Shown: piece after piece, positions 1 through 10,251 of the stretch
Position numbering within the stretch: the stretch's first letter is position 1
Layout of the letters: every line of letters begins with the position of its first letter
Assembly: GCF_001446935.1 (NCBI RefSeq)
Contig: NZ_LKKK01000001.1
Location: 1,054,001 to 1,118,000 of the forward strand
Length of the DNA: 64,000 bases
Source: Pseudomonas sp. TTU2014-080ASC
GTDB taxonomy: Bacteria > Pseudomonadota > Gammaproteobacteria > Pseudomonadales > Pseudomonadaceae
Direction: 5' to 3'
Program-made: the position numbers and the translations under genes
Notes under the pieces: generated by a model
Told to the model about the DNA's origin: nothing
Database searches by the model: none
The model's input: only the letters and a program-made list of their open reading frames with translations

Positions 1-612
1 AGTCTCAAATGTTTTGGTTAGCTCCCTTGCCAGCAAGGCAGGCCGATCATCTCCAAACACAGCCTGCATGTCCTGCAAACACTCAAGAATACGATGGGGA
101 GCCTCATAGAAAATAAGCGTGCGCGGCTCCTCCCTAACCTGCTCCAGCCGGGCTTTACGCCCAGCCATCTTGGCAGGCAAGAAACCTTCAAAAACGAAGC
201 GATCAGATGGCAACCCTGCAGCCGATAGCGCCGCAATCAACGCGCAAGCACCAGGCACCGGCACAATCTTGATGCCAGCCTCACGCGCCTGACGCACTAA
301 GTGATAGCCCGGATCAGAAATCAGCGGTGTCCCCGCATCCGAGATAAGCGCCACATCCTCACCAGCCTGCAACCGCGCCAGAAATCGCCCACCCTGCTCA
401 CGCTCGTTGTGCTCATGACAGGGAGCAGCCGGAGTTGTTATCCCGAAATGCCTAAGCAACTGAGCAGAATGGCGCGTATCCTCCGCCGCAATTAGCGAAA
501 CACTTTTCAAGATGCTCAACGCCCTTGCAGTAATGTCATCCAGATTACCGATGGGCGTGGCCACTACATAAAGGCAGCCCGGTTTGGAAATGAGATTATC
601 GGTCACGGTCAC
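1..612 (-). CDS. rsmI: 16S rRNA (cytidine1402-2'-O)-methyltransferase RsmI, 3' part cut by window edge
   Basis: SAM-dependent tetrapyrrole-methylase-fold enzyme that 2'-O-methylates C1402 of 16S rRNA. The reverse strand reads 204 codons without a stop to base 1. Motifs include [12 protein letters not shown] near residues 17-28, [15 protein letters not shown], the SAM-binding stretch [13 protein letters not shown], the loop [21 protein letters not shown], and FYEAPHR. The C-terminus lies outside the window. The likely start is a GTG at 612; a second in-frame GTG at 606 is possible, and the nearby ATG is out of frame and soon stops. It is divergent from lpoA, the usual arrangement in Pseudomonas and Escherichia. 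Confidence 0.95.
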   Translation of the reverse strand, partial: MTVTDNLISKPGCLYVVATPIGNLDDITARALSILKSVSLIAAEDTRHSAQLLRHFGITTPAAPCHEHNEREQGGRFLARLQAGEDVALISDAGTPLISDPGYHLVRQAREAGIKIVPVPGACALIAALSAAGLPSDRFVFEGFLPAKMAGRKARLEQVREEPRTLIFYEAPHRILECLQDMQAVFGDDRPALLARELTKTFET

Positions 613-732
613 AGGGCATTTCTCGGATAGCAAAAAGGCTATTGTATCGCTTATCAGCCCAGCAAGATCGCGAGATGGGACAGGCTTGGGTACAATTACC
701 TATTCAACCGGATCAAGTAACAGGACCCTTAC

Positions 733-2543
733 ATGATCGCACGCCTGCGCCCTCTTTCATTTATCTGCTTTGCAGGCCTGCTGGCCGCCTGCTCCAGCTC
801 TCCGTCATCCAGTCTTGGCGAGCTGCCACGCACACCACAAGCCAGCATCGACCAACTGCTGCAACAAGCTGCAAACAGCCCCGCAGAGCAGGCCGCTCTT
901 CTGCGTCTTTCCGCTGCTGACGCAGCTTATAAACAGAATGACTTCAGCCGCGCCTACAGCATTCTTGAGCAAGTTGCACTGGAGGGACTCAAGCCCGCCC
1001 AGCAGATATTTGCCAGCACACTGCGTGCAGAACTGGAACTGAAGCGCAACAAACCCCAAGCAGCACTTCGCGCACTCAGCCACCCTAGCCTAGACCGCTT
1101 GGGCGAGCTCCCTATTGATCAGCAGATTCGCACCCAGCAAGCCCGCGCAAATGCCCTTCAGGCAGACGGACGCATATTGGCTGCCGCCAAAGAGCGCGTT
1201 TTCATCGCACCACTGCTTAATGGCAGTGCAGCACATGACAATCACAACAGTATTTGGTCGCTTGTATCCAGCCTGCCACTGGCACAGCTGGAGCCTACCG
1301 GGGATACAGACCTGGACGGCTGGCTGGCTCTGGCCAAAACCTTTAAAAAAAGCAGCACGCTTGAGCAGCAACAGTCGGCAATCGACCAGTGGGTGGCAGC
1401 CAACGCTCAACACCCGGCAGCCGTAATGTTGCCGCAGGCGCTGGTGGACCTGAAGAAGATCTCAGCTCAGCAAATCAATCAGATTGCCCTTCTGCTACCG
1501 CAGGATGGCCAACTGGCCAGCGTCGCTCGAGCACTGCGTGACGGCTTCATGGCCGCCCATTTCCAAGCCCAGCAAAGCACTCAGAACACCCCCGAGATCC
1601 GGGTATATGACAGCACCCGAATCGGCTCAATGGACAACTTCTACAACCAAGCTAAAGCGGATGGCGTGCAATTGGTCATTGGCCCGCTTGAAAAGAACCT
1701 GGTCAGCCAGCTCAATAACCGCGAGCAGCTGCCAATCACCACACTTGCCCTTAACTACAGCGAGTCAGCCCACGAAGGCCCAGCCCAACTGTTCCAGTTT
1801 GGTCTGGCGGCAGAAGATGAAGCCCGCGAAGTCTCACGCCGTGCCTGGTCTGACGGTATGCGCCGCGCGGTCGCTCTAGTCCCCAGTGGTGATTGGGGCA
1901 ACCGCGTACTGGCCGCTTTCCGCCAACACTGGGAAGCCCAAGGCGGCACTCTGATTGCTGCTGAGCACGTGGATCAGCCCGTTGAACTGGCCCGCCAAAT
2001 TGCCGACCTGTTCCAGCTGCGCGAAAGCGAGAGCCGCGGCCAGGCCATTCAGGAGACCTTGGGCAAATCCGTAGCCGCTGCCCCGTCACGCCGCAATGAT
2101 ATTGATTTCATCTTCCTCGCTGCCACACCGCAGCAAGCGCAACAGATCAAGCCAACGTTAGCATTCCAATATGCTGGCGATGTTCCGGTATATGCCACCT
2201 CGCACCTGTACAGCGGAATCTACAACCAAGCCCAGTACCTGGACATGAACGGCATAATGTTCTGCGAAACACCATGGCTACTTAACGTGAACGACCCACT
2301 GCGCCAGCAAGCCAGCAGCCAGTGGCCTCAAGCCAATGGCAGCCTGGGACGCCTGTACGCCATGGGCGCAGATGCCTACCAACTGGCTCCACGCCTCAGT
2401 CAGCTGAAGGCTATCCCGGATACCCATCTGCAAGGCCTCAGCGGAACCCTAAGACTAGGCCATGGACAGCGCATTGAACGCCAGCTGCCCTGGGCTGAGT
2501 TCCGCGATGGTCAGGTACAAGCCCTGCCTGACCGCCTGAACTA

Positions 2544-2544
<1 letters not shown>
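733..2544 (+). CDS. lpoA: Penicillin-binding protein activator LpoA (outer-membrane lipoprotein)
   Basis: A 603-residue lipoprotein that reaches from the outer membrane to stimulate a class A penicillin-binding protein. The N-terminus is a lipoprotein signal ending LLAAC, with lipidated Cys20 followed by Ser/Pro. Residues ~30-250 are alpha-helical and TPR-like. From ~255 (QIALLLPQDGQLASVARALRDG) to the end is a periplasmic-binding-protein-like fold, the standard LpoA architecture. Its TAA stop overlaps the yraN ATG by one base. The lpoA-yraN-diaA-dolP order is the conserved gammaproteobacterial set. Confidence 0.95.
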
Positions 2545-4067
<1,523 letters not shown>

Positions 4068-4084
4068 TTTTTGTCCCACTTAAT

Positions 4085-4114
4085 AAAAAAGGCGATCAGT
4101 TGATCGCCTTTTTT
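4085..4114. terminator. Bidirectional rho-independent terminator between dolP and sspB
   Basis: Perfect 14-base inverted repeat, AAAAAAGGCGATCA / TGATCGCCTTTTTT, with a 2-base loop. It has an A/T tract on each side, so it can end both the lpoA-dolP operon (+) and the sspA-sspB operon (-), whose stop codons face it. Confidence 0.92.
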
Positions 4115-4115
4115 A

Positions 4116-4517
4116 TTACTTGACCACTTTAAGACTGGGCCTACCAGCAGGTCGTGGCGGCTCATTGTCTGGTGGATCAATATCGCCCTCCTCACTGTCG
4201 AGGATTGATGGATCTGCATCAAACACCATGCCCTGACCATTCTCACGCGCATAGACAGCCATCACCGCAGCAGCTGGAATATAAAGGCTCTGAGGCACAC
4301 CTGAAAACCGCCCCTCAAAGCTAATAGCCTGGTTATCCATATGCAGATGGCGCACTGCATTGGGCGAAATATTCAGGACAATCTGACCGTCTTTAGCAAA
4401 GCCAGCCGGAACCCGAACGCCCTCAAAATTCACATCCACCAACAGGTGCGGCGTGCAGTCGTTATCCACGATCCACTCATAAAGAGCCCGCACCAGATAA
4501 GGACGACTCGAATTCAT
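4116..4517 (-). CDS. sspB: ClpXP protease specificity-enhancing factor SspB
   Basis: Adaptor that tethers ssrA-tagged proteins to ClpXP. Starting at the ATG at 4517, which has an ideal GGAGG seven bases upstream, it is 133 residues. The N-terminal SspB fold begins NSSRPYLVRALYEWIVDND. An acidic, flexible linker (SILDSEEGDIDPPDNEP) leads to the C-terminal ClpX-binding tail GRPSLKVVK. An in-frame ATG at 4529 lies within the Shine-Dalgarno region and is not favoured. It lies 15 bases downstream of sspA, the conserved sspA-sspB pair. Confidence 0.95.
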   Translation of the reverse strand: MNSSRPYLVRALYEWIVDNDCTPHLLVDVNFEGVRVPAGFAKDGQIVLNISPNAVRHLHMDNQAISFEGRFSGVPQSLYIPAAAVMAVYARENGQGMVFDADPSILDSEEGDIDPPDNEPPRPAGRPSLKVVK

Positions 4518-4532
4518 TACGACCTCCATGCG

Positions 4533-5150
4533 TTAACGCATCTCGCGCTCAACAGACGACAAACTCGCCTTAAATGCCTCTCTTGCAAACTGGCGCTCCA
4601 TGTAATCAAGAAGCGGTTTCGCCTGCTTGGGCAACTCAATCCCCAATACGGGCAAACGCCACAGAATAGGCAGGAGACAGCAATCCACAAGGCTCATCTC
4701 ATCACTCAGGAAGAAAGGCTTATCAGCAAACAGTGGCGAAACCCCTGTTAGGCTTTCCCTCAACTCTTTACGCGCCTGCACCTTGATTGAATCCTTGCTG
4801 CGCGAATCCAGGATCTGGTCAACCAACACACACCAGTCCCGCTGAATACGGTGGATCAACAGGCGACTATTGCCTCGCGCCACAGGATAAACCGGCAGCA
4901 ATGGAGGATGCGGATAGCGCTCATCCAAATATTCCATGACAACAGTCGATTCGTACAGCGCCAAATCTCGATCAACCAGTGTTGGCAGACTCGCGTAAGG
5001 ATTCACCTCAAGCAGCTTTGCAGGGTACTGGTTTTTGTCCACACTGATAACCTCAGCGGCAACCCCTTTCTCAGCCAGTACAATACGAACGCGATGGGAA
5101 TAGTGATCGGCGGGATCGGAGTAACAGGCCAACCGGTTGGTCACGCCCAT
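4533..5150 (-). CDS. sspA: Stringent starvation protein A (GST-fold RNA polymerase-associated protein)
   Basis: A 205-residue glutathione-S-transferase-fold protein without expected transferase activity, which binds RNA polymerase and alters transcription in stationary phase. Residues ~8-85 form the thioredoxin-like domain ([40 protein letters not shown]) and the rest is helical. The PHPP motif characteristic of SspA is present ([14 protein letters not shown]). The ATG at 5150 has a GAGGATCACC Shine-Dalgarno region. It sits between petC and sspB, as in other Pseudomonas. Confidence 0.95.
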   Translation of the reverse strand: MGVTNRLACYSDPADHYSHRVRIVLAEKGVAAEVISVDKNQYPAKLLEVNPYASLPTLVDRDLALYESTVVMEYLDERYPHPPLLPVYPVARGNSRLLIHRIQRDWCVLVDQILDSRSKDSIKVQARKELRESLTGVSPLFADKPFFLSDEMSLVDCCLLPILWRLPVLGIELPKQAKPLLDYMERQFAREAFKASLSSVEREMR

Positions 5151-5238
5151 GGTGATCCTCCTCGCTTTTAGGTTTATTTACAGCAGAATGAACTGCGCGC
5201 CCAAAAGGGCGCGCAGTCCAACGACGAATCAGGAAGGA

Positions 5239-6018
5239 TTAATGAACGTCCTTCCAGTACTCACGCTTGAGCAGATAGGCGAACACGAAGAAGAACGCCA
5301 GATACAGCAGAACATAGGTACCGATGCGCTGGCTTTCCAGTTTTACCGGGTTAGCCGAGTAAGCCAAGAAGGTCACAAGGTTCTGGATCTTCTCATCGAA
5401 CTCTTCAGGCGTCAGAGCACCAGTGTTCGGTTCAATGGTCAGCTGATCGCAGGCTTCATGAGTAATCGGGGTCCCCGTCAGCGGATCGAACTGCTTCTTG
5501 CCGTTCTCAACCACCTGAACTTGCTTGCAGCCGATGTACTGACGGCCCTGCAGGCCTACCAACACGTTAGGCATACCCACGTTCGGGAACACCTTGTTGT
5601 TGGCACCCAGCGGACGAGCCGGATCCTCGTAGAACGTACGCAGGTAGGTATACAGCCAGTCATTACCACGTACACGAGCAACCAGCGTCAGATCAGGCGG
5701 TGCAGCACCAAACCAGACCTTGGCATCGTTCGGACGCATACCAATCTTCATGTGATCGCCGATTTTGGCACCGGTGAACGCAATATTCTTCAGCATGATT
5801 TCATGCGGAATACCCAAGTCATCAGCAACACGCTCATAACGCTGGTACTGCGCAGAGTGGCAACCCATGCAGTAGTTAGCAAACGTGCGAGCACCGTCCT
5901 GCATAGCTGCCTTATCGGTCAGGTCGATATCAACCTTGTCCAGCGGGATCGTGCTAGCAGCACCCAACGCAAAGGCTGGCAGCGCAGCGATAACAAATGC
6001 AGCAAAGAGCTTTTTCAT
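5239..6018 (-). CDS. petC: Cytochrome c1 subunit of the bc1 complex
   Basis: Membrane-anchored c-type cytochrome that carries electrons from the Rieske centre to soluble cytochrome c. It is 259 residues: signal peptide (1-~21), one haem site CMGCH at residues 50-54, and a C-terminal membrane anchor (GTYVLLYLAFFFVFAYLL) ending KREYWKDVH. The ATG at 6018 overlaps the petB stop by one base. Longer in-frame readings upstream lie wholly within petB and would bury the signal peptide. Third gene of petABC. Confidence 0.95.
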   Translation of the reverse strand: MKKLFAAFVIAALPAFALGAASTIPLDKVDIDLTDKAAMQDGARTFANYCMGCHSAQYQRYERVADDLGIPHEIMLKNIAFTGAKIGDHMKIGMRPNDAKVWFGAAPPDLTLVARVRGNDWLYTYLRTFYEDPARPLGANNKVFPNVGMPNVLVGLQGRQYIGCKQVQVVENGKKQFDPLTGTPITHEACDQLTIEPNTGALTPEEFDEKIQNLVTFLAYSANPVKLESQRIGTYVLLYLAFFFVFAYLLKREYWKDVH

Positions 6019-7232
6019 CAGCCAGTCACCCTTTCCGGAACGGGTTTGGTCTTCTCGAGTTTGGTGTAGAACGGCATCAGGATGAAGTACGCGAAGTACA
6101 GGAAGGTACATACCTGAGACAGCAGCGTACGACCCGGAGTTGGCGCCAGAACACCCAACACACCCAGAATCACGAAGGACACGCAGAAGATCAGCAACCA
6201 GATCTTGCTCAGCCAGCCTTTGTAGCGCATGGATTTAACCGGGCTACGATCCAACCATGGCAGAACAAACAGCACTGCAATCGCTGCACCCATGGCAATT
6301 ACACCCAACAGCTTGTCCGGCACGGCGCGCAGGATTGCGTAGAACGGGGTGAAGTACCAAACCGGAGCAATGTGCTCTGGAGTTTTAAATGGGTTGGCCG
6401 CTTCGAAGTTCGGCTTCTCGAGGAAATAGCCCCCCATCTCTGGGAAGAAGAAGATCACGAAGCAGAATACGAACAGGAAGACCACCACGCCGACAATATC
6501 TTTGACGGTGTAGTACGGGTGGAAAGGAATACCGTCAAGCGGCACGCCATTCGCATCCTTGTTTTTCTTAATCTCAACGCCATCCGGGTTGTTCGAGCCG
6601 ACTTCATGCAGAGCAAGGATGTGCATAACAACCAAGCCCAGGATGACGATAGGCAGCGCAACCACATGCAGCGCGAAGAATCGGTTCAGGGTGATACCGG
6701 AGATCAGATAGTCACCACGGATCCACTGTGTCAGGTCATCACCGATTACCGGAATTGCACCAAACAGGGAAATGATTACCTGAGCGCCCCAATACGACAT
6801 CTGACCCCATGGCAGCAGGTAGCCCATGAAGGCTTCAGCCATCAGCGCCAGATAGATCAGCATACCGAAGATCCATACCAACTCACGTGGCTTCTGGTAA
6901 GAGCCATACAGCAGACCACGGAACATGTGCAGGTACACCACCACAAAGAATGCTGAAGCCCCAGTGGAGTGCAGATAGCGCAGAATCCAGCCGTATTCGA
7001 CGTCACGCATGATGTACTCGACCGAAGCAAATGCCTCTTCAGCCGACGGGGTGTAACTCATGGTCAACCAGACACCAGTTACGATCTGGTTAACCAGAAC
7101 GAGCAGTGCGAGGGAGCCAAAGAAATAGAAGAAGTTGAAGTTCTTCGGGGCGTAGTACTTGGAGAGATGGTCTTCCCACATTTTGGTCGCGGGAAAGCGC
7201 GCATCGACCCATTCCATGAATTTACTCATCAT
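6018..7232 (-). CDS. petB: Cytochrome b subunit of the bc1 complex
   Basis: Integral-membrane dihaem cytochrome b, 404 residues, holding the quinol-oxidation and quinone-reduction sites. The N-terminus FMEWVDARFPATKMWEDHLSKYYAP and helix FFYFFGSLALLVLVNQIVTGVWL are typical. The haem-ligand regions (RYLHSTGASAFFVVVYLHMFR and FFALHVVALPIVILGLVVMHI) and the Qo-site region (PVWYFTPFYAILRA, a PEWY variant reading PVWY) are visible. The start overlaps the petA stop. Either of two adjacent ATGs (7232 or 7229) may be used. Confidence 0.96.
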   Translation of the reverse strand: MMSKFMEWVDARFPATKMWEDHLSKYYAPKNFNFFYFFGSLALLVLVNQIVTGVWLTMSYTPSAEEAFASVEYIMRDVEYGWILRYLHSTGASAFFVVVYLHMFRGLLYGSYQKPRELVWIFGMLIYLALMAEAFMGYLLPWGQMSYWGAQVIISLFGAIPVIGDDLTQWIRGDYLISGITLNRFFALHVVALPIVILGLVVMHILALHEVGSNNPDGVEIKKNKDANGVPLDGIPFHPYYTVKDIVGVVVFLFVFCFVIFFFPEMGGYFLEKPNFEAANPFKTPEHIAPVWYFTPFYAILRAVPDKLLGVIAMGAAIAVLFVLPWLDRSPVKSMRYKGWLSKIWLLIFCVSFVILGVLGVLAPTPGRTLLSQVCTFLYFAYFILMPFYTKLEKTKPVPERVTG

Positions 7233-7822
7233 GCTTGCTCCTGATCCACACCGATGACGATTACATCGTCACTCTCGTACATGTGCGGCGGCACTGGCAG
7301 GTTCAGTGGCGCAGGCTGGGCCTTGTAGACACGGCCAGCGAGGTCGTAACGCGAACCATGACATGGGCAGAAGTAGCCACCGACCCAGTCAGCCCCCAGA
7401 TCAGCAGGAGCCACTTCCGGACGGAAAGAAGGCGCACAACCCAGGTGAGTACACAAACCAACGAGCAGCAGGATTTCCGGCTTGATCGAACGGGTTTTTG
7501 GATCGACATAAGTAGGCTGAACGGATGACTTGGAGTCAAAGTCCGCCAACTGCCCTTCGATCTTCACCAGATTACCGAGGATTTCCTCAGTACGGCGCAC
7601 AACAAACACTGGTTGCCCACGCCACTCAGCAACCATCTGCTGGCCTGGCTCAACCTTGCTGACGTTCACCTTAACGGGTGCCCCAGCAGCTTTAGCCTTG
7701 GCGCTCGGGAACCAGGACCCTACGAACGGGACCGCGGCACCCACCGCTCCTGCAGCGCCCACCACGGAGGTGGCCGCTACTAGAAAGCGACGCCGGCCTG
7801 CATTCACGCCGTCATTGCTCAT
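7229..7822 (-). CDS. petA: Ubiquinol-cytochrome c reductase Rieske iron-sulfur subunit
   Basis: A 197-residue Rieske [2Fe-2S] protein. A twin-arginine-type signal/anchor (AGRRRFLVAATSV) lies at residues ~8-20. The cluster ligands are in CTHLGC and CPCHGS, about 20 residues apart. First gene of the petABC operon, overlapping petB. A GGGAGA Shine-Dalgarno sequence precedes the ATG. The leader contains a 7-base-arm palindrome, described separately. Confidence 0.96.
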   Translation of the reverse strand: MSNDGVNAGRRRFLVAATSVVGAAGAVGAAVPFVGSWFPSAKAKAAGAPVKVNVSKVEPGQQMVAEWRGQPVFVVRRTEEILGNLVKIEGQLADFDSKSSVQPTYVDPKTRSIKPEILLLVGLCTHLGCAPSFRPEVAPADLGADWVGGYFCPCHGSRYDLAGRVYKAQPAPLNLPVPPHMYESDDVIVIGVDQEQA

Positions 7823-7847
7823 TCAGTCGTCTCCCATCAGCTCTTAT

Positions 7848-7863
7848 GGCCTGTACACAGGCC
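7848..7863. promoter_or_regulatory. Palindrome in the petABC leader
   Basis: GGCCTGTACACAGGCC: two perfect 7-base arms around AC, 26 bases upstream of the petA ATG. It could be a protein-binding operator or a small leader hairpin. Upstream on the reverse strand a weak promoter can be proposed (TTGCGT, 18-base gap, TATAGG). Function unknown. Confidence 0.4.
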
Positions 7864-7989
7864 TATACTTGGTAAAAATCTATTCACGCAAAAAAATTTG
7901 CCAAATGGTAAAGAAAAGCCCCTGTACTGACAAGGTAATTACCCCGCCATAACAGTCGTAAACCCTTACAAATCAGGCCTTACAAGTAT

Positions 7990-8004
7990 GCGGCATGATG
8001 CCGC
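7990..8004. other. Short perfect inverted repeat downstream of rpsI terminator
   Basis: GCGGCATGATGCCGC: 7-base arms around one G. It lies between the petA promoter region and the rpsI terminator. It may be a backup transcription stop or a protein site; nothing decides. Confidence 0.35.
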
Positions 8005-8024
8005 AGAAGCAATTATCGACCATA

Positions 8025-8061
8025 AAAAACGCCCAGATCCAAAAGGAGTCTGGGCGTTTTT
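8025..8061 (-). terminator. Rho-independent terminator of rplM-rpsI
   Basis: Perfect 13-base arms AAAAACGCCCAGA / TCTGGGCGTTTTT with an 11-base loop, 17 bases past the rpsI stop. The reverse-strand RNA ends in a U tract. Confidence 0.9.
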
Positions 8062-8078
8062 GCGAACGAAGAAGCGAA

Positions 8079-8471
8079 TTAACGCTTGGAGTACTGCGGA
8101 CGCTTACGCGCTTTACGCAGACCAACCTTCTTACGTTCAACTTCACGAGCATCGCGAGTCACATAACCTGCTTTACGCAGAGCAGGACGCAGAGCCTCGT
8201 CGTAATCCATCAGAGCGCGAGTGATACCGTGGCGGATTGCGCCAGCCTGACCACTTACACCGCCACCGATAACGGTAACGTAGATGTCAAACTTCTCGGT
8301 CATCTCAACCAGTTCCAGCGGCTGACGAACTACCATGCGGGCAGTTTCACGACCGAAGAAGTTGTCGAGAGAACGATTGTTGATGGAGATTTTGCCAGTA
8401 CCAGCACGCAGGAAAACGCGAGCGGTTGCAGTCTTGCGACGGCCAGTGCCGTAATTTTGAGTCGCCGACAT
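8079..8471 (-). CDS. rpsI: 30S ribosomal protein S9
   Basis: A 130-residue ribosomal protein of the small-subunit head whose C-terminal tail reaches the P-site t[21 protein letters not shown] near the start and the basic C-terminus [17 protein letters not shown], ending in the invariant SKR, identify it. The ATG at 8471 gives the standard length; an in-frame ATG two codons earlier is less likely. It is 14 bases downstream of rplM, the conserved L13-S9 operon. Confidence 0.98.
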   Translation of the reverse strand: MSATQNYGTGRRKTATARVFLRAGTGKISINNRSLDNFFGRETARMVVRQPLELVEMTEKFDIYVTVIGGGVSGQAGAIRHGITRALMDYDEALRPALRKAGYVTRDAREVERKKVGLRKARKRPQYSKR

Positions 8472-8485
8472 AGTCAACTATTCCG

Positions 8486-8914
8486 TTAAAACTTCAGTTC
8501 TTGGGGCTGCTGAGCAGTATGAGGATGTGCAGCACCCGCATAGACTTTCAGCTTACGATACATGTCGCGACCCAGCGGGTTCTTCGGCAGCATGCCTTTA
8601 ACCGCAGTCTCGATCACGCGCTCAGGAGCTTTAGCGATCAGCTTTTCGAAGTTGATCGACTTGATGCCGCCCGGGAAACCAGAGTGGGAGTAGTACATCT
8701 TGTCGGAGGTTTTAGCACCGGTAACGCGAACTTTCTCAGCATTGATAACAACGATGTAATCACCGGTATCAACGTGCGGAGTGTACTCAGGCTTGTGCTT
8801 GCCACGCAGACGGCTTGCGATCTCAGTAGCCAGACGACCCAGGGTCTGACCTTCAGCGTCGACGACATACCAGTCGCGCTTAACTGTTTCCGGTTTAGCA
8901 GTAAAAGTTTTCAT
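8486..8914 (-). CDS. rplM: 50S ribosomal protein L13
   Basis: A 142-residue ribosomal protein, an early assembly protein of the 50S subunit. Diagnostic segments are [46 protein letters not shown] and the C-terminal [12 protein letters not shown]. First gene of rplM-rpsI, with a clear sigma-70 promoter upstream. Confidence 0.98.
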   Translation of the reverse strand: MKTFTAKPETVKRDWYVVDAEGQTLGRLATEIASRLRGKHKPEYTPHVDTGDYIVVINAEKVRVTGAKTSDKMYYSHSGFPGGIKSINFEKLIAKAPERVIETAVKGMLPKNPLGRDMYRKLKVYAGAAHPHTAQQPQELKF

Positions 8915-8956
8915 TCTTTATAGCCTCAGGGGCCGCCCAGATAAATAAGACGGCGG

Positions 8957-8985
8957 ATCTTACTGATTAGTGCGTACTTTGACAA
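8957..8985 (-). promoter_or_regulatory. Sigma-70-type promoter of rplM-rpsI
   Basis: On the reverse strand, -35 TTGTCA (8985-8980) and -10 TAAGAT (8962-8957) are separated by exactly 17 bases. This predicts a leader of about 35 bases before the rplM ATG at 8914. Inferred from sequence match only. Confidence 0.7.
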
Positions 8986-9160
8986 GGTCAAAGGCAGCCG
9001 AAAACAGGCGCTATCGGGGGCTCGGGTCAGCGCGTCCGTCTTTCGGCAAGATTCTTCGGCAGGCGGGGCATCACTTCCACTGCAGAAAGAGGTGCGCAAT
9101 TATGCAGATTATGCGGAGAATAGCAACCCGATTATCCAAAGCTTTTCGAGGAGTCATGTA

Positions 9161-10198
9161 ATGGACTACCGCCAGTTAGGCCGTACCGACATCAAAGTCA
9201 GCAGTTTGTGCCTGGGCACCATGACCTGGGGACAGCAGAACACGGCCAGTGAGGGCATTGCTCAGATTGAGCGAGCCAAGGCGTATGGCATCAATATCAT
9301 CGACACAGCCGAAATGTATCCGGTACCGCCCCGCCCCGAAACATACGGCAAGACCGAAGAGGTTATTGGCGAATACTTTCAGAAGAATGGAGACCGTGCC
9401 GACTGGGTGCTAGCGAGCAAAATTGCAGGCCCCGGCAATGGCATCGCCCACATTCGTGACGGCAACCTGAAGCACAACCGTGCACATATTGTTGCGGCTC
9501 TGGACGCCAGCCTTAAACGACTGAAAACCGACTGGATTGATGTCTACCAGCTACATTGGCCAGAGCGGCCGACCAACTTCTTTGGTCAACTGGGCTATCG
9601 CCACAATGAGACAGACTTCACGCCTTTGGAAGAAGTGCTTGAGGCGCTCGACGAGCAGGTGAAAGCCGGAAAAATCCGCTATATCGGTCTGTCCAACGAA
9701 ACACCATGGGGCACCATGAAACTCCTGCAACTTGCCGAGCAGCATGGCTGGCCACGTGCGGTGTCGATTCAGAACCCATACAGCCTGCTCAATCGCACCT
9801 TTGAGGTGGGGCTGGCGGAAGTTGCCATCCGCGAGCAATGCGGACTACTGGCTTACTCCCCCCTGGCCTTCGGCATGCTGTCCGGCAAATACGCCAACGG
9901 TGCACGCCCAGATAATGCTCGCATCACATTGTTCAGCCGTTTTACTCGCTATACCAATCCCGAATCAGAGGCTGCATGCCAGCGCTACGTAGACCTGGCA
10001 CACGAGCACGGACTGGATCCCGCACAAATGGCGCTGGCGTTTGTCACAGCCCAGCCATTCGTGACCAGCAATATCATCGGTGCCACCAGCCTGGAACAAC
10101 TCGAAAGCAACCTGAAAAGCAGTGAGCTGACGCTCAGCGAAGAGGTGCTGACAGCAATCGAGGCCATCCATCGCTGTCAGCCGAACCCCGCGCCTTAA
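9161..10198 (+). CDS. NADP(H)-dependent aldo/keto reductase, Tas-like
   Basis: A 345-residue (beta/alpha)8-barrel oxidoreductase. It begins MDYRQLGRTDIKVSSLCLGTMTWG; the AKR catalytic Asp/Tyr segment is IIDTAEMYPVPPRPETYGKTEEVIG, and the Lys/His region follows (VLASKI, YQLHWPERPTNFFG). The extended MYPVPPRPETYG loop is characteristic of E. coli Tas. The ATG at 9161 follows CGAGGAG; earlier in-frame starts lack support. The physiological substrate cannot be read from sequence. In PAO1 a comparable gene lies downstream of the rpsI/rplM locus. Confidence 0.88.
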   Translation: MDYRQLGRTDIKVSSLCLGTMTWGQQNTASEGIAQIERAKAYGINIIDTAEMYPVPPRPETYGKTEEVIGEYFQKNGDRADWVLASKIAGPGNGIAHIRDGNLKHNRAHIVAALDASLKRLKTDWIDVYQLHWPERPTNFFGQLGYRHNETDFTPLEEVLEALDEQVKAGKIRYIGLSNETPWGTMKLLQLAEQHGWPRAVSIQNPYSLLNRTFEVGLAEVAIREQCGLLAYSPLAFGMLSGKYANGARPDNARITLFSRFTRYTNPESEAACQRYVDLAHEHGLDPAQMALAFVTAQPFVTSNIIGATSLEQLESNLKSSELTLSEEVLTAIEAIHRCQPNPAP

Positions 10199-10208
10199 GT
10201 GTTAAAAA

Positions 10209-10238
10209 CACAAAGCCCCGCTACGGCGGGGCTTTGTG
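10209..10238. terminator. Hairpin terminator between convergent aldo/keto reductase and acyl-CoA dehydrogenase genes
   Basis: 12-base perfect arms CACAAAGCCCCG / CGGGGCTTTGTG around CTACGG, lying between two facing stop codons. The flanking T/A tracts are short. Confidence 0.75.
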
Positions 10239-10251
10239 CTAGCACCTGTTA

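Noticed and set aside
5137..6956. Long + strand open frames of about 310 and 319 codons opposite petC and petB
   Set aside because: They are antisense to the conserved bc1 genes and their translations resemble no family; they are codon-composition shadows.
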